Assembly: GCA_029990175.1 (NCBI GenBank)
Contig: JARKIP010000064.1
Span: 15,146,001 to 15,210,000, forward strand
DNA length: 64,000 nucleotides
Source of the DNA: Petunia secreta
Taxonomy: Eukaryota; Streptophyta; Magnoliopsida; Solanales; Solanaceae
Reading direction: 5' to 3'
Positions 32,997-44,115 of this stretch are shown in pieces. The notes below the pieces were generated by a model, which did no database searches, was not told the DNA's origin, and saw only the letters and a list, made by a program, of their open reading frames with translations. Made by a program: the position numbers and the translations under genes. Numbering within the stretch: position 1 is the first letter of the stretch; each line of letters begins with the position of its first letter.

Positions 32997-34768
32997 AAAA
33001 AATTATAGAGAGTAGATCTCTGAAAACCAATCCTTCAAATAAAGAAACAAGACAAGGAGGAGGAATACAGCCCGCAAAACTGGCTTGACTCTTCACAAGA
33101 TATACAATCATTCAACAAAACACTTGATAACTTCATTGATACAACAGAAAATGGTTTCAACAAAGAAAGTTTCACTTGACATTTTATATTGCAATGCTTA
33201 TTAAGGTCTGTGCACAAGTCCAACATTGCAATGCTTATCCACGATTCCTCTGCTAAATGAGTCTCATTACATAATTTTATGTCCCAAAGTGTTTATCACT
33301 TTCAGTGCTTTATGTTGAGCTCTCTGCAACAAGGTTTAACAAATAAGTCTACCAATAGATTAACCACAATAGTATGTTCAGAGCTAATGCCAAAGCTGAT
33401 GAAGTTATTGAAGTACAATAATGCTATGGAGGATAGAGTTCTTACTTCACTTTCATTAGACGGATTGGAAACCACTCAGGTAGGGAACTTTATAAGTTAT
33501 CTATACCAAAGCTAGCTTTAATGTTTTCTAGGTCGTTGCCCATAGCCACCAAGTCTATCATCCAATAACTTAATTATGAAATTCTGGTGTCAAGTTCACT
33601 CATGTTCGCATAACCGCTGAATACATTACTCAGCGAGGCTTTTAGAACCAAGAAAATACTGGTTTTCTATGTAAACGAAGTGCTGGGCAGATCGAATTGC
33701 CTTCACATAAGCCAAATGTATGCTTCTCTGGTTTTCTATGTAAACGAAGTTTGCACAAAAAAGTACAATGTATTTTCAATGATATGACAAAGAACCAACA
33801 ACATAAATGTAGAAGTTTGTGTAATACCTGCACATGCCAACTCTCTGGATCTTGTTCATTTGTAACACAGACCACACAGTCACTATTCCGTCCTGCGGAA
33901 GGCATGCGAATCCAGCAAAAGAAGTACAATATACTTTTAATGATATGACAAAGAACTAACAACATAAATGAAGAAGTTTGTGTAATACCTGCACATGCCA
34001 ACTCTCTGGATCTTGTTCATTTGTAACATAGACCACACAGTCACCATCTAGCCCTGCAGAAGGCATGCGAATCCAGCACACAATGCGAACAGACTGTGCT
34101 CAGGAGTATCATAACAGCCATCACACAAATCCAGCACACAGTGTACACTTGAGGTTTTTAAAAAAACCTTTCTGCATTACACATTCCTGCATTATGAGTC
34201 TACATTACACCTTTATCATGAGTCTGCATTACACCTTCATGCATTCAAGCTCAAAAGACAATAAAACAAATATTTTGATACTTTCTGAATAATTCTCTGT
34301 TCCACATATCTAGGTTTCTTCCACCATTCTATGGTCTCTCATGGATGGACAAACATGTAGTAGTACTTTAGTAACCAGATCACCATCATGTAGCATTAGC
34401 AAAGATAGAGCCCTAAGCATAAGGGAGTATTCTAGAGAGCAGCAATTTCAGTAGGGGAAAAGTATCAACAACAACATTTTAATATCAGCAGTTTCATAAA
34501 TCCAGCATCACAAACACAACAGCTGCAGCAACATAGAGGTAGCAGCAGTACATTACACACTTAAAAGCAACAAATATACTTAAAAAAAAATACAGCAAGT
34601 TCCGAACATCTTTGTCCATTTAAAAGAAAAAATTACATAATTTTATTGAAACAACTAGAGAACTTCTTCCAAATTACACCAGATTTTTCCAGATCCAAAT
34701 TAATCAATGCTAAAAGCAGTGCTTGGATATTCTGAAAAAAGAAAAACTCATATCAGTCCAATGAAAGT
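32997..34768. other. hAT non-coding 3' region
   Basis: About 1.8 kb between the hAT transposase stop and the left terminus. It contains the 161-bp tandem duplication and several short repeats (the words 'gcgaatccagca' and 'ctggttttctatgtaaacga' each recur). No protein-coding signal; the 119- and 83-codon ORFs here read through the tandem repeat on opposite strands. Confidence 0.6.
33761..34080. repeat. 161-bp tandem duplication in hAT
   Basis: Units at 33,761-33,921 and 33,922-34,080. Each runs from 'aagtacaat' through 'ctgcacatgccaactctctg' and 'ggatcttgttcatttgtaac' to 'gcatgcgaatccagca', with a few substitutions between copies. Confidence 0.88.
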
Positions 34769-35282
34769 TCAATAACATAAAGAATACATCCAATCTAATT
34801 GTGTTAAATTACCTTTTTCAACTATCTCAAGTTTTTGAATTTCTTCTATAAGATCTTCAAGCTTGCATTCACTAGAAGTTGTCCGTAGCCATTGTTGACA
34901 ACAAACAAGAGCTTCAATTGTCTTTGTTGATAAAGAAGTTCGATAAAAATCAAGAATCCGACCCCCTGTGCTAAAAGTTGATTCAGATGCAACAGTAGAA
35001 ACGGGAATAGCAAGCACATCTCTAGCAATCTTAGAGACAATTGGATATCTCTCGGAAGAAGCTTTCCACCAAGTCAAGATATTCAAATCTTTATTTTTCT
35101 CCACAGGATCCATTAAATATTTCTCAAGATCAGATTTATCGACATTAGTCTCATCCTCAAGATGTTTCTCCCACTGTGACTGCCGCACATCACTTCCATG
35201 AATTACCTCACTTTGACCCACCACATTAGTTTGATTTCCACCAATTTCATTAGAAGTTTCAGAAAGAGAATCCTTGTAGTAC

Positions 35283-36836
35283 TCATATTATTATAAAAGT
35301 GGGAATCCCTAAAGTAAAAATGAAAGACAAAAATAGCCCTAAAAAATTGAGTAACTACTAAAATACTCTCCTGATCTTCTTTGTAATTGGATGGTATTTG
35401 TGAATTGATAATCCATGAGTCATACATTAGCTCCTCCAATAATCAATGTCTTTTCATTAACTTTACATGCATGTATTAGTACCATTTAATAACTGGCTTT
35501 TACCATTCTTGCTTGTACCTTGCAACAAATAGTATTGTACCATAATAAATCAGTAAATGAGAAAATATGATTCATGGACCTCTATGCTAGATCTACTTAA
35601 GATGGGGATACTATACGAACGAATGACCGCATTCATTTTCTAAGAAACTGTTATCGTTTATATTCCTTAATACTATTGAATGTTTTTTGATTCCTTAAAT
35701 TTATTGTTTGGCCTTTTCTTTTTCTTCAAATGATAATACTATCAACTTGAATTTATGTTTAGAGCACAGTACCCTTACCTTTCTCTTGCATTCTTACTTC
35801 GTATTCTTCCTCTTTTTATCTGCTCATTCTTGCTATTTTACTTCTTACGTATTGTAAAAATTATGCTCTTTAATTAATGTTTAAGAGTTGATTTCTCACA
35901 TGAAAAAAGCTGTTACAATTTTGCGCAACAACTTATCAGATGGTTTTATTTTCTCAGGAAAAACCAATAAGCTTGGTGCTTTTGTGGATGGCCGAACAGA
36001 GTTAATAGACCTCGACTTGGACTTGCGCGAAAACAAATGTAGGCGACATGTCTTTCAAACATGAATTCTTTTGTTTTCCTTTGGCATAATTATTACATTA
36101 CCTATCTGTCTATATCATTAGAAAATTGAAATCTCAAAACTTAAATATTAGTAAAAGATTAAGCTAACCTACATAAATCTTTCTGATTTAATTTTTCATT
36201 GTCTTAATTAGGCAAAGCTAATATATCTATTGATCATTGAAATGATGATTCGATTATATTTTTTTTATTGCAGTAACAATAAGAATACTAGGCACCAAAC
36301 ACCATGTGTAAACCTTTTCCATCAATTTTTTGAATTTAATCTTGGTGTTTATGCAATGTTTGGTGTATAGGTTTGAATTAAGAAGCTGTGTTTAGCCAAA
36401 TCATCAACTTTTGTACTTCTTTAGTTAGAAGTTTATGCATATGGTTGGATGCCTTTATGGTTCAGCAACTACTTTGTTTGACATCTTTTTCACTAAAAAC
36501 ATACCTTTATGGTTTAACAACTATTTTGTTTGACATCTTTTTCACTAAAAACATAGAAATTTTTCCCATGTACACTAACCTTACGAAATATTTTTTATTT
36601 CTCAGGATACTACTTTGTCATCTTCATCATTAAGTGGAGCTAAATCAACATTTATATAAGTTTTAGGTATCTATGTTTGACTTAAGAAAGAGTTTTGCCT
36701 CTTGTATTATTTCGCCATTTGCTAATTTGATTTCTTCACACAAATAGCCCTTTTAGTTTTCTCTCATAACGCACTCTTCAACAATTTAAACTTATTGATA
36801 AAGGGTCCACGCGCAACGCGTGTGCCAAGAAACTAG
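35283..36836 (+). mobile_element. Non-autonomous Helitron-like element nested in hAT
   Basis: The left end begins TC (tcatattattataaaagtgg) and the right end is a short hairpin, cacgcg-caa-cgcgtg (about 36,809-36,823), followed ten bases later by CTAG at 36,833-36,836 and then T. This hairpin-then-CTRR layout is the Helitron 3' signature, and the 'tattattataaaagtggga' start is, as I recall, common among plant Helitrons. Six bases, tagtac, occur on both sides (35,277-35,282 and 36,837-36,842); Helitrons normally make no target duplication, so this is odd. Cutting the element out at one tagtac copy leaves the surrounding hAT reading continuous (LSRLY to YKDSLSE). No Rep/helicase is present. Confidence 0.75.
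35900..36064 (+). CDS. Small ORF inside Helitron-like element with LxLxL motif
   Basis: 54 codons from an ATG at 35,900 to a TGA at 36,062. The middle contains GKTNKLGAFVDGRTELIDLD followed by LDLREN, which includes an LDLDL string of the EAR-repressor type (LxLxL). Splice-like strings flank the conserved-looking middle (tctcag before GGAAAAACC; a possible donor after AAATG), so it could be an exon captured from a host gene. I do not recognise the parent gene. No RNA evidence is visible, and a chance ORF is quite possible. Confidence 0.3.
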   Translation: MKKAVTILRNNLSDGFIFSGKTNKLGAFVDGRTELIDLDLDLRENKCRRHVFQT

Positions 36837-39800
36837 TAGTACAAACGAGACAAAGTATTCAACACTTTACTAGACTTGACAGTTCCTTCCAAAGGATTAT
36901 ATGTAGAGTTAAAAAGGAACTCCACATACTTCATTTTATATCGAGGATCCAATACAAAAGCTACAAATAACAACATATTAATGTCCTAAAATTTACCCCA
37001 ATATTTTTCAAACTTTATTTTCATCTTCTTAGCCATATTAGCCAAAAGCTCAACTTCACAATTAGAATTTTTGACAATAAAGCTTTGAAGATTAAAGATC
37101 TCATGCCAGAAACAATTAGCAGTAACATGTGAAGTTCTTGAGAATTTTAAAGTAATATGGTAGAAAATTTCAAGAAACTTGATAAAAACTTGAACACTAT
37201 TCCAATCTTCCGAATATGGATGCTTTGTCGCTCCACTCAAGTCTAGACAATACCTGAAATACTTGTGATCATCATCATACATCCTTGAAAAGGATTTTTC
37301 AAATTTTAAAGCTGTATGTAATATCAAATATATAGAGTTCCACCTCGTCTCAACATCCAAACTCAAAAGGCCATTGGTGTCTAATTTAACTTTCTCAACA
37401 TATGACTTAAAGGACTCGCTTCTTGCAAGAGAAGATTTAACATATTTCACAGCAGCCCTTACACGAGAAATAGAATCATTTTGTTCACTTAACCCTTCTT
37501 TTACAATCAAATTTAGAATGTGGGAATTACACCTAACATGTATATAATCATTTCCCATGAAGACATCTTTCCAATCTTTAATCCTCCCTTTCAAGTGATT
37601 GACTGCAGCATCATTAGCCTTTGCATTATCAAGCGTCACTGTGAATAAATTTTCAATCCCCCAATCTAACAAACAAGCTTCGATTCCCTTAGCAATGGTC
37701 TCAGCTTTATGATCTGGAGTTTGAAAAAAGTTAAGAATTTTCTTTTGCAAATTCCATTAATCACCGATCCAATAGGCGGTAATGACCATATAAGTTAAAT
37801 TTTGGAGTGATGTCCACGTATCACTAGTAAGACAAAAGCGTTGATCTTTAATAAGTTTCTTAAGCTTTACTTTCTCTTCTTGATAAATTTGCAAGCACTG
37901 CCTAGCAACAGTAATGCGAGAAGGTAATACATAATTAGGTAAAATAACTCCCATTAGTTTCTTAAACCCTTCCCCCTCAACAACTCTAAAAGGTTGTTCA
38001 TCAATAATAACAAACTCGGCAATGGCCTTCCTAACCTCAGCGATATTATAAACAACCCTTTCCAAAGCTCCTTGTCCTTTTCCAATAGGTTTAAGTTTTA
38101 GTCTCGGCTGTTTCCTATCAGTAAATTTGAAAGGGGATTTACTACAAATATTATTTAAATGTGTCCATAAGTTAGAAGTCCCATTCCTAGTAGGACAATT
38201 AAAATATTTACTACAGTAATTACATTTACCCCTCTGTTCACCCTTCTTAACACCCTTTGCAACTATAGATTTTTCAAAATGATCCCAGATTTGAGATGTT
38301 TCTCTACCACTATTTCCATGGCTAGGGTCTTGAGCACAAGAAGTAGTAGTTCTTTTTTATTTTTTAGGAGGGATACTTGCAGTAGATGTCTCAGGAATAG
38401 AGGTGTTACCCATTGATTGAGGAATCGCTGATACTGCAGTAGTCATCTCAACATCTTCAATTTCTGCCGTCTCCATCTAGAATCGCTGGTACTGGAGTAG
38501 TTGTTCTCTGTCGCACAAGAAGTAGGAGTTCACTGATGAAGGAGAAAAAAGTGTTTTGGAGTAGGGTTTGGTCAGGATATTCTTTTTGGGTTGGATAAAA
38601 ATTACTGAGTGGTCAACGAACATTATTATTTAGTAGTATATTGCTATATGAGTTTTGATAGCATACATACTTACTAGTTAGGTCCATTCCTATTTGTGTT
38701 TAGTCTATTATAAACTATCATTAAAATTTAAAAATATATTTAAATCTTAAAAGGTTTATATAAAATATTACTAATTTATTAATGTATATAATCATAAAAA
38801 TTATATTTATAATTGTCGGTTCGGTTTGGTTAATTTTTCGGTTACTTTTTTCTAAAACCAAACCAAACCAAATATTTACGGTTTTTTAAAATTCAAAACC
38901 ATATCCAACAAGTGACTTTTTTTTTTATCGGTTCGGTTCGGTTTTCGGTTTGGTTCGGGTTTTATCCAAACCGTGAACACCCCTAGCCACATGTCATCAC
39001 TCTTCCTTTTCTTGAAACAGACCAGCCTCCTTGCCTTTTGAGTACCTCATCTTTTTCTCTAGTTCTCTTGACTCTAGGCATGCCAGCCATCTTGCAGTAT
39101 TGTGGAGGTTCCATGGCTTGTGAAGGATCAATTTTCTAGAACTTCTCTCTCCTTAATGGTTGTATCTTGTGTTTATAAGTGAGTAAAAATGCCTCCTTGC
39201 TATGATACCAATGCACTCTTGTCAAAGGATTAACCTTGATGTGCAACAGTGCTCTAATTACATGTGGACATGGGATACCAGTGAGATCCCATGTTCTGCA
39301 AGTGCACTTCCCCTCTTTCAGATTAACCTTAGGCTGATCATCCTTTTCTGTCACCTCATAACCATCATCTCTATTGAAGCTAATCATACAGGTATGCCCA
39401 ATCTTCAGATTTTCATTGTATACGGATGTGGCATATGAGACACTTCACCAGGCCACTACATGACAAATTCCTCTTGCTCTCTCAGTCGGTTCATCACCTT
39501 GATCCTAATATCCTCTAACATCCTTATAATGGACTTGTATCTATCTTCCAGCACCCAAGCATTAAAAGATTCAGTGAAGTTATTGTCAACTCCCTGATTC
39601 TTGCACACAGTGTCTAGATATGCCCTGCTCCATTGCTGGGGTGGGTATCCCATTAAATCTTCAGCAGCCTCCTCATCCATAGCACCTAATTCAGCTAGTT
39701 GATCACTAAATTCCTTCATATATTTACTTCATGCAGCCCACCAAAGCAGCTTCTTCATTTCACCGGTCCTCCACCTTTTGCACTAGTTTGCCGCTATGTG

Positions 39801-41930
39801 TTTACAAAATCTGTGTTTTGCCTCTGGTAGCACATTCTTGATTGCCTCTCTTAAACCCTATATAGTTGAAATTGACAGAAATAATTAGATATACAATTCA
39901 ATTTCAGAAACAGTAAAAAGAAAAAGAAAACTCAGAGATGACATACCTTTTGCATGTCTGACATAAAGATTATACCTTCACCAATTTGGAGCTCCAATGA
40001 ATGTTTGAGACACTCCAAGAACCATGTCCAGGACCTTTTGGTCTCCTTATCCACAACTGCCCATGCAATAGGGTAGAAGTGATTCATGTTATCTTGTCCA
40101 ATAGCCACCAGCAACTGTCCTACAGCTTTACCTTTTAGAAAAGCCCCATCCAACCCAATAATGGGTCTCAACCCTTCCTTAAATCCTATTTTCAGTGCAT
40201 GAAAGCATACATACATTCTCTAAGAACCTTCTTATTCCTTCAGCCAAGGCATCTTTAGACAGATTAATGAAAATATCACTACCTCGATTTGATTCCTTTA
40301 ACTCATTGGCATAAGCCTCCAATTTGTTATATCCATCAGTAAAGCTGCCTTCTAACACTTCAAGAACCACCCTCTTAGCCGTCCTGCATTTCCCTTCACT
40401 AGCATTCAACTCAAAATCATTTTTCAAATCAAGCCTCATTTCTTTTACTTTATACTTAGGTTCACCCCGTAATTTCCTCTTGAAGTATTGAACAATTGTA
40501 GAGTAGGGAACAACCATGTTATAAAAAGTTGTATTACAAGTATGCTCACCCTTCAAAGTCTTAATCCTAACCCCTGGAATATTTCCATCCCTAGATATAA
40601 GATACACAAATTTGCAGCCTAATGAACAGCCATACCTGACCCTTTTCTTGTCACTTTTAAGAACCTTAAGCTCTACTTTGTTAGCAAGTGCATAAAATAT
40701 CATATGCTCTCTAGCTTCAGCTATGTCCTTGAAAGACATACCCATAGACAACTCCTTGTAATCATGCAACCCTTCTGCTATATTTCTTTTCTTTTGCCTA
40801 GCAAATACCTCTAATTCAGAATCATCATCAATAGAGTTAGCTTCATTTTCACTGTCACAACACTTACTCTCCACTTCATCCTCACCCTCACTACAGTCAG
40901 TACCAACCTCATTATAAACAGATAAGAATGTTTCACTATGATGTGCTACGTTAGGGACATCAATAGGCATTTCATAATCATCTACAAAAAATGTGTTAAT
41001 GACAGAAAATTCATCAGAAACAAGAACTAATAACACCCTAATACCATCATCCCCTTGTACCTCATAAAATTTACTAGAAGGACCACAAACAAGAATTTGT
41101 TGTACACCCATAAACCCTAATTTTCTTATGTATTCATCAACAATGTCAATAAAAGATAGATTATCAGAGTCATAACCTTTCCAATGGTGAACCAGCTTCT
41201 TAGCATACAACACATGTGGTGCTCTAATCCAGTTACCACCATGATTAAAGATTAAGTCCACTTGAACCATATTTTATTCACTGCGCACATGTGACAAATA
41301 ATAAAAAAATAAATCTAAAAATAAAAAATTCACCAACCATAAAGTAATCAATTAATACTCAGCAAAAACTAGTGGATTTAGGGGACCACAACTTAAAGCA
41401 ACACACTAAGGGTCCCCCCTCCCCCCAAGTTAAATATGCAAAACATACTATATTCAAGAAATACTTCAGAACAATAACCCTATAAAATAACTCACGATAT
41501 CCTAAATCATAACTTCCAAAACCACCTATGAAACAAGAATTTTATATGTCAGGCGAAATGCACTCTACAACCTCCAAAAATATAGATCCCTAACTCATTT
41601 ACCATTAACAGCCATGCAATACTGAGAAACCTAAGTGAAATATCATAATCAACAGTGTCATATACAATAAAATATAAACTAAAAGGCTAAAGACCAACTA
41701 ATATTCAAGAAATTACAAACAAAATCCTAATATGTAATAAAACATTAAGAAATCCTAGAGATAAGAACATCAAGAAGTTTAACGAATCAAACATCTTGTG
41801 AAGTTAAATCGCACCTTTTGCAGATCAGAAACCCTAGAGAGCAGCGCCGATTGAGCACATAGGGTTGATTTTTCGTTTTCCTTTGATAATGCGTTTAGTG
41901 TAGGCGTTTTAAGTAGGGTTTGGGTAATGA

Positions 41931-42178
41931 AGGGTTGTTTAATTAGGTGGAACTGAATAGGTCGGGTGTGGGTTATAATTTTGAGTGGATTTTAGTTAGA
42001 ATCGGGTACACAATTGGTTTGGGTGATTGAACCAGCTCACGCCACGTGTCCCTCTGTCTAAGTTGAGGGTAGAATTAAAACAAAGTAAGACAGTAGGGGT
42101 TTGGCTGGGTAAAGATATTAACGGAGGATAGTTTTAACTTATTTCTGATAGTAGAGAGGCATTTTTGACCTTTTTCCG
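41931..42178 (-). repeat. MULE right terminal inverted repeat (about 245 bp)
   Basis: Inverted copy of 30,896-31,135. It probably carries the promoter of the minus-strand transposase. Confidence 0.9.
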
Positions 42179-43597
42179 TAATTAGTAAGGTACAAAGTGG
42201 AAATTATACCAGAGCCAAAACGAGCATTCACGTGAAGCCCCGCCCCTCAATGCCTAATGGGCAATAGCAACAGTTTACGTGAAAGTAAGCTGATTTTGTG
42301 AAAACTAGTGTCTTGCTACATATGTCACGTATGTCTCAGTCAATCAGCACAACTTTTTAAATATTTCTCCTACTAAACATTTTTAAAATGTGTAGTGTAT
42401 AAAACAGAATTTAAAGAAATGAAATGAAAGTTGAAAATTATGACAGATGAAAGAAATTTAGTGACCTTATAAGTGAATTCAAAATTTAGAGATAAATTAT
42501 ACCACATATAATTTTATGAAACTTATTTTCCAAAAATAGAGATATTTTGATTACTTTAAAAAAAAAATAACGACATTTTAATATTTGTTACAAAACATAG
42601 CAAAAAACTAAAAAGTGTGGGTAAAATAAAATCTCTAACCCTAATACATCCTTATTTTCTCTCTTTCTCCCTCTCACACATCGTCGTAATATTCACGTTC
42701 AAAATTTCAGTACCAAATTGGTGAGACTAAAAGCTATTGGAGTAGCCATGTCCACAGTTTGATTTACTGCCATGGTTATGGAGTCGAGAACTCAAGTCCC
42801 ATCAAGTGTATATAATTAAGAACACAACACCGTCATCCAACCCCCCTCCCCCCGACACATTTCCCTTCTACGGCTACTAATGTCGCTAACCTTGTCACCG
42901 CCGCCGCCAACCTTGTCATCGGAACGTGTTGTTGCCGTCGTTCCCAAACTTTTCGGATAAACGTGGTGATATTGCCTTCAAACTTATAGATAATCATTTT
43001 TTTTTTTTTGCTGCTTCCAGATTTGAAAAGTTTTAGATCTGTGATTTTTTCGACTTTATATGACAGTTGAATGGCAACTGTATGTGAACTTTATGGTAGA
43101 TATATGTGACTTGTATATGATTTATATGATATATTTATTAATTGTATCTCGTGTGTTTTGCTTGTATATATGTATGTATAGCTCTTCTTCTTCCTTTTTT
43201 TTTTTTTCATTTTTATGGTGATTATAATGGTGGTCATGGTAGTTGTTTGAAAGTGGGAGGACTGTATGCCCATTATTTTTTCTATTATATGTACAATGAT
43301 ATATTGTATACACTGTACATACAATGAATATACAAGTGCTATACAATGACAATCATCATTTGTATGTGTGTATTTCGTTGTATAGCACGTGTGTCTATTG
43401 TATATACAATAAAAACACTTGGCATACAATAAACAATTGTGAAAAGAAAAACTTAAAAAAAGGTGTCGGCGACTGGCTGAAGGTGGTGGCTTTGCAGGCA
43501 AGGGTTGGCAGCACGAGGTGGGGGGGGGGTTAGGGGGGTAGTGTGGAGGAAGAAAGGGGAAGTGGATTTAGGGTTTTGTTTCCTCCTTTTTTGTGTG

Positions 43598-43607
<10 letters not shown>

Positions 43608-43670
<63 letters not shown>
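43608..43670. repeat. (TA)n microsatellite
   Basis: About 31 TA units preceded by a short (GT)n at 43,591-43,606. Confidence 0.95.
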
Positions 43671-43675
<5 letters not shown>

Positions 43676-43887
43676 GTATTATCTCTTTTGAAACTCTAGT
43701 TATATTTTTATTTTTGTGTAAAGTAGAATGTTAGTTTATACTTAAGTAATTTACCCAAAATTTTGTGACCTGATAGGTGATAAAACAGACTACTATACCT
43801 AGAACTACTATTACCAGCTGCAAAAGAGAGTAGTATATAGTAGTAGTACTTTTTTTTTTGGTAAAGCTAGAATAATATTATATATAA

Positions 43888-44115
43888 TTAAGTAGTTGGT
43901 ACATAAGATGTGCTAGGGGCACAAACAACAGTAGAAGCCATAGTAGTAATGGCCGGACTAGTAGTAGTAGTGGCTAGGTTACACATATTCGAAGGTAAAA
44001 TGATAGCCATGTTACCATACTCCGATAAAATATTACATGCATTAGCTGAAATAGTTCTATTATAGATAGTTGCTTCCTTATCAGAGCGAGTTGCATTGAG
44101 TACAAGCTCGAGCAT
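43888..44115 (-). CDS. Unrecognised small ORF, possibly a terminal exon
   Basis: 75 codons on the minus strand: MLELVLNATRSDKEATIYNR, then a stretch reading ISANACNILSEYGNMAIILP, and a Thr/Ser-rich tail ending TSYVPTT. The first two thirds have balanced, protein-like composition with Cys and aromatic residues, unlike nearby chance ORFs. Upstream on the same strand the frame is low-complexity (tag/tac triplets), so an exon boundary there is possible. I do not recognise a family. It would be divergent from the GATA gene, about 780 bp away. Confidence 0.3.
   Translation of the reverse strand: MLELVLNATRSDKEATIYNRTISANACNILSEYGNMAIILPSNMCNLATTTTSPAITTMASTVVCAPSTSYVPTT

Larger units (their letters stand above)
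34769..38476 (-). pseudogene. hAT transposase (BED finger, RNase-H core, C-terminal dimerisation), split by Helitron-like element
   Basis: The probable start is at 38,476 (METAEIEDVEMTTAV). A BED-type zinc finger follows (WDHFEKS ... CNYCSKYF ... LWTHLNNIC) at about 38,340-38,130, after one in-frame stop at about 38,358. Next are the hAT transposase core segments (37,757-38,065, ERVVYNIAEVRKAIAEF, LTSDTWTS; and 36,986-37,750, FTVTLDNAKANDAAVNHLKG, HVRCNSHILNLIVKEGL, DVETRWNSIYLIL), joined across a frame change near 37,750. After the Helitron-like insertion the C-terminal dimerisation domain resumes (34,769-35,224; LNILTWWKASSERYPIVSKI, IPVSTVASESTFSTGGRILD). These are the recognisable hAT domains in their proper order. 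The stop, the frame changes and the insertion make it non-functional. Confidence 0.9.
32817..38985 (-). mobile_element. hAT-superfamily DNA transposon nested in the MULE
   Basis: Its terminal inverted repeats begin taggggtgttcac (32,817 on plus; complement ending at 38,985) and continue into degenerate GGTTTGGTTTGG/CCGAACCGAA tracts. The 8-bp flanks are gccacagg (32,809-32,816) and gccacatg (38,986-38,993), a target duplication with one mismatch, the length expected of hAT elements. The hAT transposase is on the minus strand. The element is 6.17 kb including the 1.55-kb Helitron-like insertion, about 4.6 kb without it. Confidence 0.92.
32240..41270 (-). pseudogene. MULE transposase (mudrA-like), interrupted by hAT
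   Basis: It starts at the ATG at 41,270 (MVQVDLIFNHGGNWIRAPHV), about 660 bp inside the right terminal repeat. Residues 1-363 hold the N-terminal region, including an acidic segment and the MuDR-type DNA-binding domain (GMSFKDIAEAREHMIFYALA ... GCKFVYLISRDG ... TLKGEHTCN). The catalytic domain follows after a frameshift at about 40,200 (GLRPIIGLDGAFLKGKAVGQ; IIFMSDMQK). A GT-AG intron lies at about 39,943-39,857. Next come SWIM-type residues (CTCRTWDLTGIPCPHVIRAL) and a CCHC zinc knuckle (CGKCGQPYHNSRTC) at 32,775-32,815, now separated from the rest by the hAT element, then a low-complexity tail to about 32,240. Two in-frame stops stand where tryptophans are expected (about 39,787 and 39,727). 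Dead copy. Confidence 0.88.
30896..42178. mobile_element. Mutator-like element (MULE), complete, with nested hAT
   Basis: The termini are long inverted repeats starting cggaaaa(a/g)ggtcaaaaatg at 30,896 and ending with its complement at 42,178. They are flanked by a perfect 9-bp direct repeat, taattagta (30,887-30,895 and 42,179-42,187), the target duplication length of Mutator elements. The span is 11.3 kb, of which 6.17 kb is a later hAT insertion, leaving about 5.1 kb of MULE. Two genes converge inside: a GRF-finger gene (plus, starting near the left repeat) and the transposase (minus, starting near the right repeat). The 9-bp repeat without mismatches argues for a fairly recent insertion, although the transposase is already damaged. 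Confidence 0.93.

Noticed and set aside
42640..42690. 'taaccctaatac' considered as an interstitial telomere repeat
   Set aside because: Only one to two imperfect units of the plant telomere motif; chance level in AT-rich DNA.
43091..43501. 136-codon minus-strand ORF with Lys-rich stretch
   Set aside because: Lies in low-complexity 'tatac' and A/T-homopolymer DNA with His/Tyr/Thr bias; no domain, and overlaps ORFs on the other strand.
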